DNA of 64,000 bases from JAUMBM01 sp964441755 (GCA_964441755.1 CAYTVG010000008.1:1-64000), one strand, 5' to 3'; positions 36,794-47,038 are shown, numbered from the stretch's first letter. Numbers and translations are program-made. The notes: generated by a model from the sequence alone, not told the origin.

Positions 36794-37399
36794 TTATTCG
36801 CGCAGAAAATGAACTTCCTCACTGTCGTCAAGCTCAATCATCACACTAAGATTGTCAGTGGCCGGATCGCGGTGGCGGTGCCGGGCTACATAGTCGACTT
36901 GTTCGATGATGTCGGAGCGAATATAGCCGAAGCCTGCCGGCGCAGGTACTTCCGGATTTGTTGATGCAGCCATCGTAGCCAGAGGTTTTTGCAGCTTTTC
37001 GATAAGCTGCAAACAGTAGGCATCCCGCGTGATGCGGACAGCAAACCGCTGCCTGCTGGTCATGGCCAGTAGAGATAAATGCCGCCCGCCCGGGCTGATG
37101 ATCGTCAGCGGCCGCAGGTGGTAGGCCAGCAAGGTCTCCAGCTTGGGATGAAAGCGATGAATATACTGCAGCAGTTGCCCGAGGCTTGCAAAGAGCAATT
37201 CGACAGGCCGCAAGGCCGTCGGCTGCGTGAGCCTGCAAAGTCGCTCAACAGCCAGGTCATCAGTAGCGTCACAGGCGACGCTCCAAACCGTATCGGTGGG
37301 AATAAGTACCAGTCCGTGCACACGCAGTGCACTGAGCGCTGCTGTCAGGTCCGACCCCTTGATATTTGAATGGGAAGTTTGTAAAGTAGTCATGCTCAT
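36794..37399 (-). CDS. Sua5/YciO/YrdC-family protein lacking the KxR motif
   Basis: 201 residues. LIPTDTVWSVACDATDDLAVERLCRL (31-57) is the hallmark YrdC N-terminus and STN (146-148) occupies the SxN position. However the expected KxR that follows ICRI in threonylcarbamoyl-AMP synthases is T58-Q59-P60 here, and the PGPYT segment reads LRPLT. So it belongs to the fold but may not make threonylcarbamoyl-AMP; it could bind RNA or nucleotide only, or be the divergent Bacteroidota version. A second ATG lies two codons downstream. It is followed within 12 bp by the GH36 gene. Confidence 0.8.
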   Translation of the reverse strand: MSMTTLQTSHSNIKGSDLTAALSALRVHGLVLIPTDTVWSVACDATDDLAVERLCRLTQPTALRPVELLFASLGQLLQYIHRFHPKLETLLAYHLRPLTIISPGGRHLSLLAMTSRQRFAVRITRDAYCLQLIEKLQKPLATMAASTNPEVPAPAGFGYIRSDIIEQVDYVARHRHRDPATDNLSVMIELDDSEEVHFLRE

Positions 37400-37644
37400 A
37401 GGAAATATTCAATGCTGAAAAGTTAAGCGCAACACACGCAAGTGAAAATCATTGCAGCCTTTTGTATAATTGCTTGCCAAGTCGGTATTCGTAGTACAAG
37501 TAATACAGAAAACTGATAACTTTCGGTTCAGATTATAGTTAATACAATCGGATGTCCAACAGTCAGCACGTCTGTATAACGCGTCAGTAACAAAACTGTT
37601 TTTTACGGCCTGTATTGTCTGTTTTCAAGGTAAAAATTCAAGTG

Positions 37645-39936
37645 ATGAAAGTAAGAGGCAGGAGCGCGCAGATTTTATTCTTGTGGTGTATGTTGGCAGC
37701 CATGCTGTTGGGCAATGCACCATTATCAGCAGCCCATATCATAGGTGGGGAGTTGACCTACGAATCTTTGGGTTTTACCGACAACAATCCTGCCTCCAAT
37801 TCGCGGCGATACAGGTTTACTATGACCATTTACAGGGACTGTCAGAGCAACGGAGCCAATTTTGACGGGGCCCCCAATGGCTCTTTCCCTTGCCATGTGA
37901 CTATCTACCGCGGGACTACCTTGTTTACTACGCTCACCTTGTCGGCACCTACACGGACAAATTTGCCTGCTAACCCGGGCAATCCTTGTGTGGCGGTTCC
38001 GCCTAATGTTTGCGTACAGGAAGGCATTTATGTTTTTCCGGTGCTTGATCTGCCTATCAGCAATGAGAGTTATCATGTTGTATATCAACGCTGCTGCAGG
38101 AACAATACAATCACCAATATCTTATTGCCCGGAAGTTCAGGTGCCACCTATACGATTGAGCTAACACCGCAGGCACAGCAACTTGGCAATAGTAGTCCCC
38201 GGTTTACGGCTTATCCGCCTATTGTCTTGTGCGCCGGGGAGAATTTTAGTTTTGATTTCTCGGCTGTTGATGCTGACGGCGACCAGGTTGTGTACGAGTT
38301 TTGCTCTCCCTACCTCGGCGGAGGTCTAAATTTTGACGATCCGCAGAATACCTTCAACGGGTTGGCTCCCAACCCTGAGCCGGCACCACCTTATGCGACA
38401 GTGGCCTTCAATGCGCCGGCTTTCAGCCCCACTATGCCGCTGGGAGCCGGGTCAAACCTGCAGCTAAATGCTTTTACGGGGCGCATGACGGGTGTTCCTG
38501 TATTGGTAGGGCAGTACGTGGTGGGTGTATGTGTGTCCGAATACCGCAATGGTGTGCTGCTGAGTACCGTCAGGAGGGATTTTCAGTTCAATGTAACCGT
38601 TTGTACCAACCTGGTTTCGGCAGATATTCGGGAAGATTCTATATCCCTTGATCAACAATACATTGTGACTGCCTGTGGATCGACGATTGTCAATCTGGAA
38701 AACCAGAGTGGTGCGCTGGCTTTCATCGATGGCTATAAATGGGAAATCGCAATTTCGACCGACAGTGTGCTACTGGCTACTACCCGCAATCTGACGGTTG
38801 ATTTTCCCGGGCCGGGGATTTATTTCGGTCGCATGGTCATCAATCCCAATTCGAGTGTATGTTCCGATACCGTGGCGCTCAAAATACAGGTCTTTCCCGG
38901 GATGGAAGCTGACTTCACTTTTGCCTACGATTCCTGCAAGGTGGAGCCGGTTGCCTTTACAAGCCTGGCACAGAGTGGTGGCGGACCTATCATACGGCAC
39001 AACTGGCTGTTTGGCGATGGCGGCAGCAGCATGCTTTCTAATCCGAGCTGGCAGTACAATAATCCTGCAGAGCGCAACGTACGACTGATCGCGCAGGATA
39101 TCAATGGTTGTAAAGATACCGTTATCCGGTCGGTGAGGTATTTTCCGGTTCCTCCGACCATCGTGGTTTCCCCAAGCAGTTATCTGGGGTGTCCACCTGC
39201 AATGATTACTTTCACCAATCTGAGTGAACCCATCAACACAACATATGATATCCGCTGGGATTTCGGCGAGGGAGGGAGTAGTACAGAGATAAGCCCGACT
39301 CATACGTTCGAAGAGGAGGGTAATTTTGATATAGCGCTGGAGATTACAAGCCCGCTGGGATGCGTCACGGATACCGTTTTCAGGCAACTGATCCAAATTG
39401 ATCCTGTGCCGGTTGCCGGATTTACCTATGGTCCTGAGCGGCTGACAAATTTCAATCCGCAGGCACAATTCACAGATGCTTCCACGGGGGCTTACCGCTG
39501 GTATTGGGATTTTAACGGCCAGGGTTTTTCGCTGGCGCAAAATCCATCATTTGTTTTTCCGGATACAGGCATCGCTTACGTCAAACAGGTTGTGACCCAC
39601 CCCAGCGGATGTATTGATTCTCTGGTGCGCTACCTTGATATCAGCCCGGAGACACGCTTACATTTTCCCAATGCTTTTACGCCCAACGATGACAGCGTCA
39701 ATGATGTCTTTCTGCCTAAGGGCTATCTGAAGGGGTACAAGCAGTATACGCTGCGCATCTGGAATCGTTGGGGAGAGGTGGTTTTTGAGGCAGATGAGCC
39801 GGAGGCAGGCTGGAATGGTCGCCATCAAAATGCTGGCCAGCCTGTCCCTTCGGGGGTATATCTGTATGAAATGACATTAATTGGTCCCCGGGGAGAGGTT
39901 GATCAGCGACGAGGGTCGCTTACCTTGTTGCGGTAA
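37645..39936 (+). CDS. PKD-domain surface protein with CHU_C (T9SS type B) tail, copy 1
   Basis: 763 residues from the ATG at 37645; an in-frame TTG lies 30 nt upstream. A signal peptide ends at LSAAHIIGGELTYE. The N-terminal half has conserved landmarks PPNVCVQEGIY, YQRCCRNNTI and DGDQVVYEFCSPYLGGG. PKD domains follow (HNWLFGDGGSS, IRWDFGEGGSS, YRWYWDFNGQG). The tail reads FPNAFTPNDDSVNDVFLPKG, NRWGEVVFE, GWNGRHQN, the gliding-motility-type sorting domain. It is predicted to be exported and surface-bound. The next gene is a clear paralogue with the same order of domains. Confidence 0.9.
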   Translation: MKVRGRSAQILFLWCMLAAMLLGNAPLSAAHIIGGELTYESLGFTDNNPASNSRRYRFTMTIYRDCQSNGANFDGAPNGSFPCHVTIYRGTTLFTTLTLSAPTRTNLPANPGNPCVAVPPNVCVQEGIYVFPVLDLPISNESYHVVYQRCCRNNTITNILLPGSSGATYTIELTPQAQQLGNSSPRFTAYPPIVLCAGENFSFDFSAVDADGDQVVYEFCSPYLGGGLNFDDPQNTFNGLAPNPEPAPPYATVAFNAPAFSPTMPLGAGSNLQLNAFTGRMTGVPVLVGQYVVGVCVSEYRNGVLLSTVRRDFQFNVTVCTNLVSADIREDSISLDQQYIVTACGSTIVNLENQSGALAFIDGYKWEIAISTDSVLLATTRNLTVDFPGPGIYFGRMVINPNSSVCSDTVALKIQVFPGMEADFTFAYDSCKVEPVAFTSLAQSGGGPIIRHNWLFGDGGSSMLSNPSWQYNNPAERNVRLIAQDINGCKDTVIRSVRYFPVPPTIVVSPSSYLGCPPAMITFTNLSEPINTTYDIRWDFGEGGSSTEISPTHTFEEEGNFDIALEITSPLGCVTDTVFRQLIQIDPVPVAGFTYGPERLTNFNPQAQFTDASTGAYRWYWDFNGQGFSLAQNPSFVFPDTGIAYVKQVVTHPSGCIDSLVRYLDISPETRLHFPNAFTPNDDSVNDVFLPKGYLKGYKQYTLRIWNRWGEVVFEADEPEAGWNGRHQNAGQPVPSGVYLYEMTLIGPRGEVDQRRGSLTLLR

Positions 39937-40267
39937 AAAGTAGTGGCTGCTGTCCGGAGCGCATTAGAGATCCTCAATAGGGTTCTTTTTTGCAGATTTT
40001 CACCCTTTCTGCCCCTGTACAGGCTATGCCCTCTCACAAATATGAACACGAGCACAAAAAGTATCTTGTATTATCTGCAGCAAATAAACACGAGGCCCTC
40101 TTAGGCGTTGATTATCGGGGATGCGTGTAAGATAGTACGGACCGCTCTTTCAGCAGCTACCTGTCGTAGGTCGACAGTAGTCAAGGTATGTTCGGTCGCT
40201 TTGTATTTCTGTATTTTTCTGCTATCTTTATGCCTGTCAGACGCTCTTGAACCAAAGCTATTGCGGA
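39937..40267. other. Intergenic region between tandem paralogues
   Basis: No gene seen. It holds the promoter at 40200-40230. No strong terminator was found after the first paralogue. Confidence 0.5.
40200..40230 (+). promoter_or_regulatory. Predicted promoter TTTG-N19-TATCTTTA for copy 2
   Basis: TTTG (40200-40203) and TATCTTTA (40223-40230) are separated by 19 nt, a good fit to the Bacteroidota -33/-7 pattern with one mismatch at the last base. The ATG lies 37 nt downstream. Confidence 0.55.
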
Positions 40268-42532
40268 ATGAAAAACTACACAATCTCATCGCTGTACGCA
40301 GTTCTCAGCCTGCTGGCCATCTTACAGGCCACCGACACGGCTGCCAGACACATCATTGGTGGCGTCATGTCTTATGAATGCCTGGGGGGAGATAATTATC
40401 GTTTTACTTTGAAAGTTTATCGCGATTGTAACTGTACAGACTGTGCATTTTTCGATAATGAGGCGGCTATTGCTGTTTATCGTTGTAATGGTACCAACTG
40501 CGGTCCGCAGACACAGTCCAACCCTTTTCTGGCGGTTAATGTGCGGCTGGCTGGGGTCAATGCTGTCAGCCCGCCCAGTTACCCTTGCCTGATTCCTCCG
40601 AATGTATGTGTGCAGGAGGGGTTGTATACATTTACACTCAATCTGCCCCGGTCTACAACCCAAAGTTATCACATCTCATACCAACGCTGCTGTCGCAACG
40701 TAACCATCAACAATATAGTGGATCCGGATGACTCGGGTGCAACATTTACCATAGAACTAACGCCATTCGCACAGGCAGTATGCAATAACAGCCCTTCTTT
40801 CGATACTTACCCGCCGTCTATTGTATGCAACGGCTTGCCCTTTTCCTATGATCATTCAGCAACAGATGCAGACGGCGACCAGCTGGTCTACGAGTTTTGC
40901 AGCCCGCTCTTGGGAGGAGGGCAAATACTGTCACCAGGCTTATATACCACTTGTATAGGAGCCAGTCCAACACCTGCCTGTCCGCCTCCTTACGATCCTG
41001 TGGCCTTTTCGGCACCAGCCTTTTCTCCGTCTCAGCCTATGGGAGGCGATCCCCTTATCAGTATCAATCCGTTTACAGGACTCATTACGGGTACTCCCAA
41101 CCTGCAGGGGCAATTTGTAGTGGGTGTGTGTGTATCGGAATACCGCAACGGTCAGTTGCTGAGCCGGGTGTATCGGGACTTTCAGTTTAATGTAGCCAAC
41201 TGCGATCCTACAGTCGTGGCGGATATTGAGGAAACTGTCTTATTGGATGGCCGTAGGTTTGTAGTGAATGCCTGTGGTGATTCTACGCTTACATTACGTA
41301 ACCAGAGTTATCAGCAGGCATTTATCAACAATTTTTATTGGACATTTGATTTGGGTAACAACAATACCCAGCGGATAGAGGTGTGGAATCCCACGGTTAC
41401 TTTCCCGGGTCCCGGTCAGTATACAGGACAGCTCATCTTAAACGAAAATACCAACTGTGGAGATACGGCCGATGTCATCATCAATATTTTCCCCGAAGTA
41501 GTGGCTGATTTCAGTTACGTCTATGATACCTGCCGCGCAGGACCGGTCAGCTTCACTGATTTGTCGGAAACCGGCGCCTGCTGTCTGACCAACTGGACAT
41601 GGCAATTTGGCGATGGCAATACCAGTAACCGCCAAAATCCCTCCCATGTATATCGATTGCCCGGGGATATATCCGTCAATCTGACGGTGCGGGACACAAA
41701 CGGTTGTGTGGACCAGATCACCAGGGTGATCTCTTATTTCCCCGCGCCTGCTATCATCGTGATAGCACCAAGTGAGGCGATTGCCTGTGTGCCGGCAGAT
41801 ATTTTTTTTGACAATCTATCCTTTCCCATTGATGACAGCTATGATATTGTATGGGACTTTGGCGACGGGGGCAGCAGCACGGAGATCAGTCCTACCTATA
41901 CGTATGATATGACCGGAGTCTTTACGGTGAGTATTGACATAACCTCTCCCATAGGTTGTCAGGTAGATACGACTTTTGAAGAGCTGATTACCATATTAGA
42001 GGCTCCGCAGGCGGGCTTTGACTATACACCCGCTCAACTCACCAATCTCAACCGGCAGGTTAGGTTTACGGATATGTCTGTTGGTGCGTCCCGATGGCGT
42101 TGGGATTTTGGTAATGGTGCGGGTAGTAATTTGATGAATCCGGTGTATGTATTTCCCGATACGGGAGTTTACGACATACGTCAGGTGGTTATTCACGCAA
42201 CAGGTTGTACAGATACGGCCTTTGCCCGGATTGATGTAGTGCCGGAGGTGCGATACTTCCTGCCCAACGCTTTCACACCTAACGGAGATTCAAACAACGA
42301 CGTGTTTCTTGGTAAAGGCTATATGGTGGGAGCCACCAATTTTAGTATGTTGGTGTGGAATAGATGGGGTGAGCTTATTTTTGAAACGGATAACCCGGAT
42401 ACAGGCTGGAATGGCCGCAAGAATAATGTGGGGGCAGAGAGCCCGCCGGGTGTATACCTGGTATGGGTATCCTTCCGGGGACCGAGAGGAGAGCCGTTTA
42501 CCTATAAATCCAATGTTACGCTACTTCGGTAG
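40268..42532 (+). CDS. PKD-domain surface protein with CHU_C (T9SS type B) tail, copy 2
   Basis: 754 residues from the ATG at 40268 (MKNYTISSLYAVLSLLAIL, signal peptide ending before RHIIGGVMSYE). It repeats the landmarks of the preceding gene: PPNVCVQEGLY, YQRCCRNVTI, DGDQLVYEFCSPLLGGG, VVGVCVSEYRNGQLLS. PKD domains follow (WTWQFGDGNTS, IVWDFGDGGSS, WRWDFGNGAGS) and the CHU_C tail FLPNAFTPNGDSNNDVFLGKG, NRWGELIFE, GWNGRKNN. The two arose by tandem duplication and have since diverged at most positions. It has its own predicted promoter. Confidence 0.9.
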   Translation: MKNYTISSLYAVLSLLAILQATDTAARHIIGGVMSYECLGGDNYRFTLKVYRDCNCTDCAFFDNEAAIAVYRCNGTNCGPQTQSNPFLAVNVRLAGVNAVSPPSYPCLIPPNVCVQEGLYTFTLNLPRSTTQSYHISYQRCCRNVTINNIVDPDDSGATFTIELTPFAQAVCNNSPSFDTYPPSIVCNGLPFSYDHSATDADGDQLVYEFCSPLLGGGQILSPGLYTTCIGASPTPACPPPYDPVAFSAPAFSPSQPMGGDPLISINPFTGLITGTPNLQGQFVVGVCVSEYRNGQLLSRVYRDFQFNVANCDPTVVADIEETVLLDGRRFVVNACGDSTLTLRNQSYQQAFINNFYWTFDLGNNNTQRIEVWNPTVTFPGPGQYTGQLILNENTNCGDTADVIINIFPEVVADFSYVYDTCRAGPVSFTDLSETGACCLTNWTWQFGDGNTSNRQNPSHVYRLPGDISVNLTVRDTNGCVDQITRVISYFPAPAIIVIAPSEAIACVPADIFFDNLSFPIDDSYDIVWDFGDGGSSTEISPTYTYDMTGVFTVSIDITSPIGCQVDTTFEELITILEAPQAGFDYTPAQLTNLNRQVRFTDMSVGASRWRWDFGNGAGSNLMNPVYVFPDTGVYDIRQVVIHATGCTDTAFARIDVVPEVRYFLPNAFTPNGDSNNDVFLGKGYMVGATNFSMLVWNRWGELIFETDNPDTGWNGRKNNVGAESPPGVYLVWVSFRGPRGEPFTYKSNVTLLR

Positions 42533-42555
42533 TTTTTGTTAATAACGCGCTCATA

Positions 42556-43821
42556 ATGAACACAAAAGCCAACCGGCGAAGAATAGTCTTCGCTTCGGGT
42601 GCTGTACTGTTGTGCACACTCGCCCTCACAACACTTAGCCGGAAAGACTGCACGGAATGGGGTTTTTTTGGCCATCGGCGACTCAATCGACTGGCGGTTT
42701 TTACCTTGCCCCCTGAGATGCTCTTTTTTTTTAAACACCATATCGAATACCTGACGGAACACGCTGTCGATCCCGATAAACGTCGGTATGCCTCTCGTTT
42801 TGAAGCTGTTCGCCATTATATTGATCTTGATAAGTGGGGTGTATACCCCTTTGACAGCCTTCCGAGGGTATGGGTGGATGCACTGTTGCAACATGCCAGT
42901 TGGGAGATTATCAGGGCTGCTGATACGCTTGTATTTACCATGCAAAGTATACCCTCCGGCGATGGAGAACTGCGGGCTTTATCGGGAGCAGCCGGCGGTA
43001 GCCAACTGGTAGACGTGCGTAATTTTCGCTGGCTGGGGTACAGGCATCTGTTGCCGCAATATTATGAAGAAGATTGGTATTTGTCTTGTGATACGCTGTA
43101 TACATGGGTTGGAGATATGGGAGCCTGTGACACGGTTAGGGTAGTAGATCATTTTTCATCCCATGGTATACTGCCCTACTACCTGCCTCAGCACCAGCAA
43201 AGGCTCAGTCAGGCATTCCGTCGACGCGATGCGAGCGCTATATTGCAGTTATCGGCAGAGTTGGGGCACTACATCGGTGATGCACACGTGCCCCTGCATA
43301 CGACCAGCAATTATAATGGACAGCAGACAGACCAGCTGGGCATACATGCTTTTTGGGAGAGCCGCATTCCCGAGCTTTTTGCTGATGCAAGCTATGATTA
43401 TTTCGTAGGGAAGGCCCAGTATATCAGGGATCCGGTAAATTACTACTGGCAAATGGTCCTTGAAAGCCACTTGTTGGTAGACAGTGTATTGGCTATTGAA
43501 AAGCGCCTGAGCAGACAATTTCCCAGAGACAATATGTACTGCTACGACGAACGACTGGGGCAACAGCTTCGCACGCAGTGCCGGGACTATGCGCTTGCTT
43601 ACCAGGAGGCAATGAAAGGAATGGTGGAGGCGCGCTGGAGAGCTACCATCATGGCCATTGGTAGTGCCTGGTATACCGCCTGGGTTGATGCAGGTCAACC
43701 GGATTTGCGAAGTCTGGCAGGGGTGGCTTCAAGTCAGGAAGAACAGGATGCCCGGCGAGAACTCGATCGCCAGGTTGAGCAGGGTCGTAGCCACGGCCGA
43801 CCACATGAAAACCGGCGTTGA
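42556..43821 (+). CDS. S1/P1-nuclease-like / zinc-dependent phospholipase C-type hydrolase
   Basis: 421 residues. An N-terminal hydrophobic segment ([16 protein letters not shown]) acts as signal peptide or anchor. The all-helical zinc hydrolase fold is indicated by [14 protein letters not shown] at the mature start (W and H are typical metal ligands) and by [17 protein letters not shown] followed by HAFWE, giving the H-x3-D-x-H...H-x3-E ligands of a trinuclear zinc site. Family members cleave phosphodiesters in nucleic acids or phospholipids; the substrate is not determined here. The C-terminal 40 residues are charged and probably disordered. It starts 24 bp after the paralogue's stop, so it may share its transcript. 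Confidence 0.82.
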   Translation: MNTKANRRRIVFASGAVLLCTLALTTLSRKDCTEWGFFGHRRLNRLAVFTLPPEMLFFFKHHIEYLTEHAVDPDKRRYASRFEAVRHYIDLDKWGVYPFDSLPRVWVDALLQHASWEIIRAADTLVFTMQSIPSGDGELRALSGAAGGSQLVDVRNFRWLGYRHLLPQYYEEDWYLSCDTLYTWVGDMGACDTVRVVDHFSSHGILPYYLPQHQQRLSQAFRRRDASAILQLSAELGHYIGDAHVPLHTTSNYNGQQTDQLGIHAFWESRIPELFADASYDYFVGKAQYIRDPVNYYWQMVLESHLLVDSVLAIEKRLSRQFPRDNMYCYDERLGQQLRTQCRDYALAYQEAMKGMVEARWRATIMAIGSAWYTAWVDAGQPDLRSLAGVASSQEEQDARRELDRQVEQGRSHGRPHENRR

Positions 43822-43870
43822 GGCTGCGAACCATTCTGCAAATTATTGGTTTGAATACAAAAATGCTGTC

Positions 43871-44398
43871 ATGCAACCACTACCGCTGCAGCCTGCCATT
43901 ATCGCGGGACTCCTGATGCACTTATTTTTTGCCTGCCAGTCGGCACAGCCGACTACGCCCAGGCTTGTTCAAGCGGGTTTACCCGGTGCAGGATCATTGG
44001 ACACCCTCAGGCCGATTGTCAAATCAGCGGCTGAATGGCGACAGGAACTGTCGCCGGAGGCTTTCCATGTGCTGCGTGAGGCAGGCACGGAGAGGGCTTT
44101 TACCGGAGCATATTGGGACAATAAGCGCAAGGGGCTGTACGCCTGCGCCGGCTGCCAACTGCCATTGTTTAGTTCTGCTGCCAAATACGACTCCGGCACA
44201 GGCTGGCCCAGTTATTGGGAGCCTGTTTCAGATGTACATGTGGCCCGGCATCGGGATGTGAGCTACGGTATGGTTCGCACAGAGGTTAATTGTGCACGCT
44301 GTGAGGGGCATCTTGGGCATGTTTTTGAAGATGGCCCCCCGCCTACAGGGCTGAGATACTGCATCAACTCCGCTGCACTTATTTTTATCCCCGACTGA
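43871..44398 (+). CDS. msrB: Peptide-methionine (R)-S-oxide reductase MsrB, lipoprotein form
   Basis: The ATG at 43871 gives 175 residues. LLMHLFFAC is a lipoprotein signal (lipobox LFFAC), so this MsrB should sit in the envelope. It reduces methionine-R-sulfoxide in damaged proteins. Zinc-binding CAGC and CARC pairs, the [10 protein letters not shown] segment and the catalytic cysteine in RYCINSAAL are all present. The frame is open far upstream, overlapping the preceding gene, but that part does not resemble MsrB. No msrA is adjacent. Confidence 0.92.
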   Translation: MQPLPLQPAIIAGLLMHLFFACQSAQPTTPRLVQAGLPGAGSLDTLRPIVKSAAEWRQELSPEAFHVLREAGTERAFTGAYWDNKRKGLYACAGCQLPLFSSAAKYDSGTGWPSYWEPVSDVHVARHRDVSYGMVRTEVNCARCEGHLGHVFEDGPPPTGLRYCINSAALIFIPD

Positions 44399-44477
44399 TT
44401 TCACCGGTATATTATTGCTCAGCGTGGAAACCTAAGGTCACTCTTTTGCGTTAAGTGCTTGGACTTTTATACATACT

Positions 44478-46865
44478 ATGGAACTTCTGCCGAAAGATAT
44501 ATACGAAAAACTGGAGTTTGACAAGGTTCTTGCATTGTTGGAAAAAGAATGTGCCGGAGAGTTGGGCAAAGCTGCTGTAGCAGACATCGAACCCATCACG
44601 GATATCCAACGCTTGGAACAGCTGCTCAATGAGGCCAAAGAGGCCAAAATTATCGTTGAACGGCGGGATCCTTTCCCGCTGGGGGCTTATGCCGATGTGG
44701 CAGAGGATCTCCGGATGCTGGAGATTGATGGTTATGTGCTCGCAGAAGAGGGCCTCAGACGGTTGAATATACTGCTGCTGTTTACACGGGATATATTCAA
44801 ATTTTTCAATCCGGGGCGACAACTGACGTATCCGTATTTATACGCCATCATTCGTCAGGTCGTCTTTAACGAGGATTTGATTCGGGAGATTGAGCGCGTT
44901 ATTGATGAAGAGGGAAATATCAAGCCGGATGCTTCTCCTGAGCTGGCGCGTATCCGGCGACATATCCAAAATAAACAGCGGGATCTCGACAGACAGTTCA
45001 GACTGTTGATCGACGAGTACCGGAAAAAGGGTTGGCTCACAGATAATGTAGAGAGTTTTCGCAATGGTCGGCGGGTGCTGAGTGTGCCGGCTGAGCACAA
45101 GCGAAAAATTCGCGGTATTATCCACGATGAATCGGCCACAGGGCGAACCGCCTTTATTGAACCTGAGCCGGTCATTGAGATCAACAACGATATTTTTGAT
45201 CTCGAGCAGGAAGAGCGCCGTGAAATCTATCGCATACTACGTACACTCAGTGCGGTGCTCCGCCCTTATGTGCCGTTGATGCAGACTTACCGTGAAGTGA
45301 TTATCCGCTACGATCTCATACAGGCCAAGGGGCGGCTGGCATCAAAAATGAAGGCGGACATTCCCAGATTAACGGACAAACCCTTTTTTGGTATCGTACA
45401 GGGACGCCACCCGCTGCTTTTTCTGAAGAATAAATATATAGGCAAAAAGACCGTTCCCTTTGACCTCCGGTTGTTGGGGGCCAATAGAATTCTGGTACTC
45501 AGCGGGCCCAATGCCGGAGGTAAGTCTATCACCATGAAATCAGTGGGGCTTCTACAGCTTATGCTGCAGTCGGGCTTACTCGTATCGGTTGATCCTATGT
45601 CCGAAATGGGTGTTTTTCATCGGTTATTTGCAGATATCGGGGATCAGCAGTCGTTGGAAGATGATCTGAGTACCTACAGCTCCAGGCTTAGCAATGCAAG
45701 ATTGTTTATTGAACAGGCGGATGCCCGTAGCCTTGTGCTCATTGACGAATTTGGCTCGGGTACAGATCCGTTGATTGGCGGAGCCATTGCTGAAGCTGTG
45801 CTGGATGAACTCAATGAAAAAGAAATTTTTGGGGTGATTACTACCCACTACAGCAACCTGAAAGTCTACGCCTTTAAAACCAGAGGACTGGTCAATGGTT
45901 CCATGCATTTTGACAAGGAAAAATTGTCGCCAACCTACGAGCTCAAAGTTGGCCGGCCGGGAAGTTCTTATGCTTTTGAGATTGCTGTAAAGAGTGGTTT
46001 ACCTGAGAAGGTTTTGAAGTATGCCCGAAAGAGGGTTGGCAAAAACGAAAAAGCGGTCGATGAACTGCTTGTGGACCTGCAGCGGGAGAAAAAAGAAGTT
46101 GAAGATCACCTGATAAGTTTGAAAAAACGCGAGCAGGAGATTGACAAACTCATCAAGTCGTATGATCAGGCTTTCAAGGAGCTTGAGTACAGACGCAAAA
46201 AAATGAAACTGGATGCCAAAGAGATGGCATTGCAGCAGTCGGCTCAGAGCAGCCGCGAAATGGAGCGGGTGATCCGGGAGATTAAAGAGCAGCAAAATAT
46301 GGAACGGGCCAGAGAGATGGCCATGAAAGCAAAAGAGGAGCGACAGCAGCTCAGCCAGGAGGTCACTAGTCTCAGAGAATCTATATACAGTACTGCAGCT
46401 GAGCCGGGACAGAAGGATACGCCCATAGCAGTGGGGGATTTTGTCAGGATGCGCACAGGAGGGGCTACAGGAAAGGTAGAAGCTGTCGACAAAAAAAATG
46501 CTGTGGTGATGATGGGAGATCTCCGGATGACCATCAAATTGCGCGACCTTCAGCATGCCAATGTCCCGCTGCAGGTACAAAATACGCAAAGCATTCAGTC
46601 GGATATAGATAGGTCTGTCAACCTGCCGCTCAAACTAGACATTCGGGGGATGCGCTATGAAGAGGCGCTCAAAGTAGTAGAAGAATATGTTGATCAGGCG
46701 ATATTAGCTAGTGCCAACAGTCTTCGAATTGTACACGGCAAAGGCAATGGTAGCTTGAGAAAGGCGGTAAGGACGAAATTGCGGGAGTACAATGTGGGCA
46801 TGAAGCTTAGTCATCCTGCACCGGAACAAGGAGGAGATGGTGTAACAGTTGTGGAATTAGTCTGA
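44478..46865 (+). CDS. mutS2: Endonuclease MutS2
   Basis: 795 residues, the family length. An N-terminal helical clamp region is followed by the ABC-type ATPase with Walker A SGPNAGGKSITMKS (about 340-354) and Walker B VLIDEFGSGTDP (about 418-429), a long coiled coil (about 515-640) and a C-terminal Smr nuclease domain (LDIRGMRYEEAL about 718, HGKGNG about 753). MutS2 acts on branched DNA and, in some bacteria, on collided ribosomes. The start MELLPKDIYEKLEFDKVL is typical. It converges on ndk. Confidence 0.96.
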   Translation: MELLPKDIYEKLEFDKVLALLEKECAGELGKAAVADIEPITDIQRLEQLLNEAKEAKIIVERRDPFPLGAYADVAEDLRMLEIDGYVLAEEGLRRLNILLLFTRDIFKFFNPGRQLTYPYLYAIIRQVVFNEDLIREIERVIDEEGNIKPDASPELARIRRHIQNKQRDLDRQFRLLIDEYRKKGWLTDNVESFRNGRRVLSVPAEHKRKIRGIIHDESATGRTAFIEPEPVIEINNDIFDLEQEERREIYRILRTLSAVLRPYVPLMQTYREVIIRYDLIQAKGRLASKMKADIPRLTDKPFFGIVQGRHPLLFLKNKYIGKKTVPFDLRLLGANRILVLSGPNAGGKSITMKSVGLLQLMLQSGLLVSVDPMSEMGVFHRLFADIGDQQSLEDDLSTYSSRLSNARLFIEQADARSLVLIDEFGSGTDPLIGGAIAEAVLDELNEKEIFGVITTHYSNLKVYAFKTRGLVNGSMHFDKEKLSPTYELKVGRPGSSYAFEIAVKSGLPEKVLKYARKRVGKNEKAVDELLVDLQREKKEVEDHLISLKKREQEIDKLIKSYDQAFKELEYRRKKMKLDAKEMALQQSAQSSREMERVIREIKEQQNMERAREMAMKAKEERQQLSQEVTSLRESIYSTAAEPGQKDTPIAVGDFVRMRTGGATGKVEAVDKKNAVVMMGDLRMTIKLRDLQHANVPLQVQNTQSIQSDIDRSVNLPLKLDIRGMRYEEALKVVEEYVDQAILASANSLRIVHGKGNGSLRKAVRTKLREYNVGMKLSHPAPEQGGDGVTVVELV

Positions 46866-46917
46866 GCTGGGGCTTTAGTGTACGTCCAAAGATTCCGTTA
46901 GGTATTCGAAACGATTC

Positions 46918-47019
46918 ATTTTCCGTTCGTTTCCGCCTTTTTAGCGAAAAAGCATTGGCTGATTCTTTTAAAAAGGTGAAAACGAACGAAAAACATCTCG
47001 TTTTTGCCGTCGGCAAAAA
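46918..47019. terminator. Imperfect long stem and 9-bp hairpin between mutS2 and ndk
   Basis: A segment around 46924-46943 (CGTTCGTTTCCGCCTTTTT) pairs with 46972-46990 with two mismatches. TTTTTGCCG (47001-47009) and CGGCAAAAA (47011-47019) form a second perfect stem. Both lie between the two convergent stops and can end transcripts from either side. Confidence 0.6.
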
Positions 47020-47038
47020 TCCCGAACAGGCTAGCGGT

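Noticed and set aside
43658..43870. N-terminal extension of MsrB
   Set aside because: It overlaps the zinc hydrolase gene, lacks MsrB features and would bury the lipoprotein signal.
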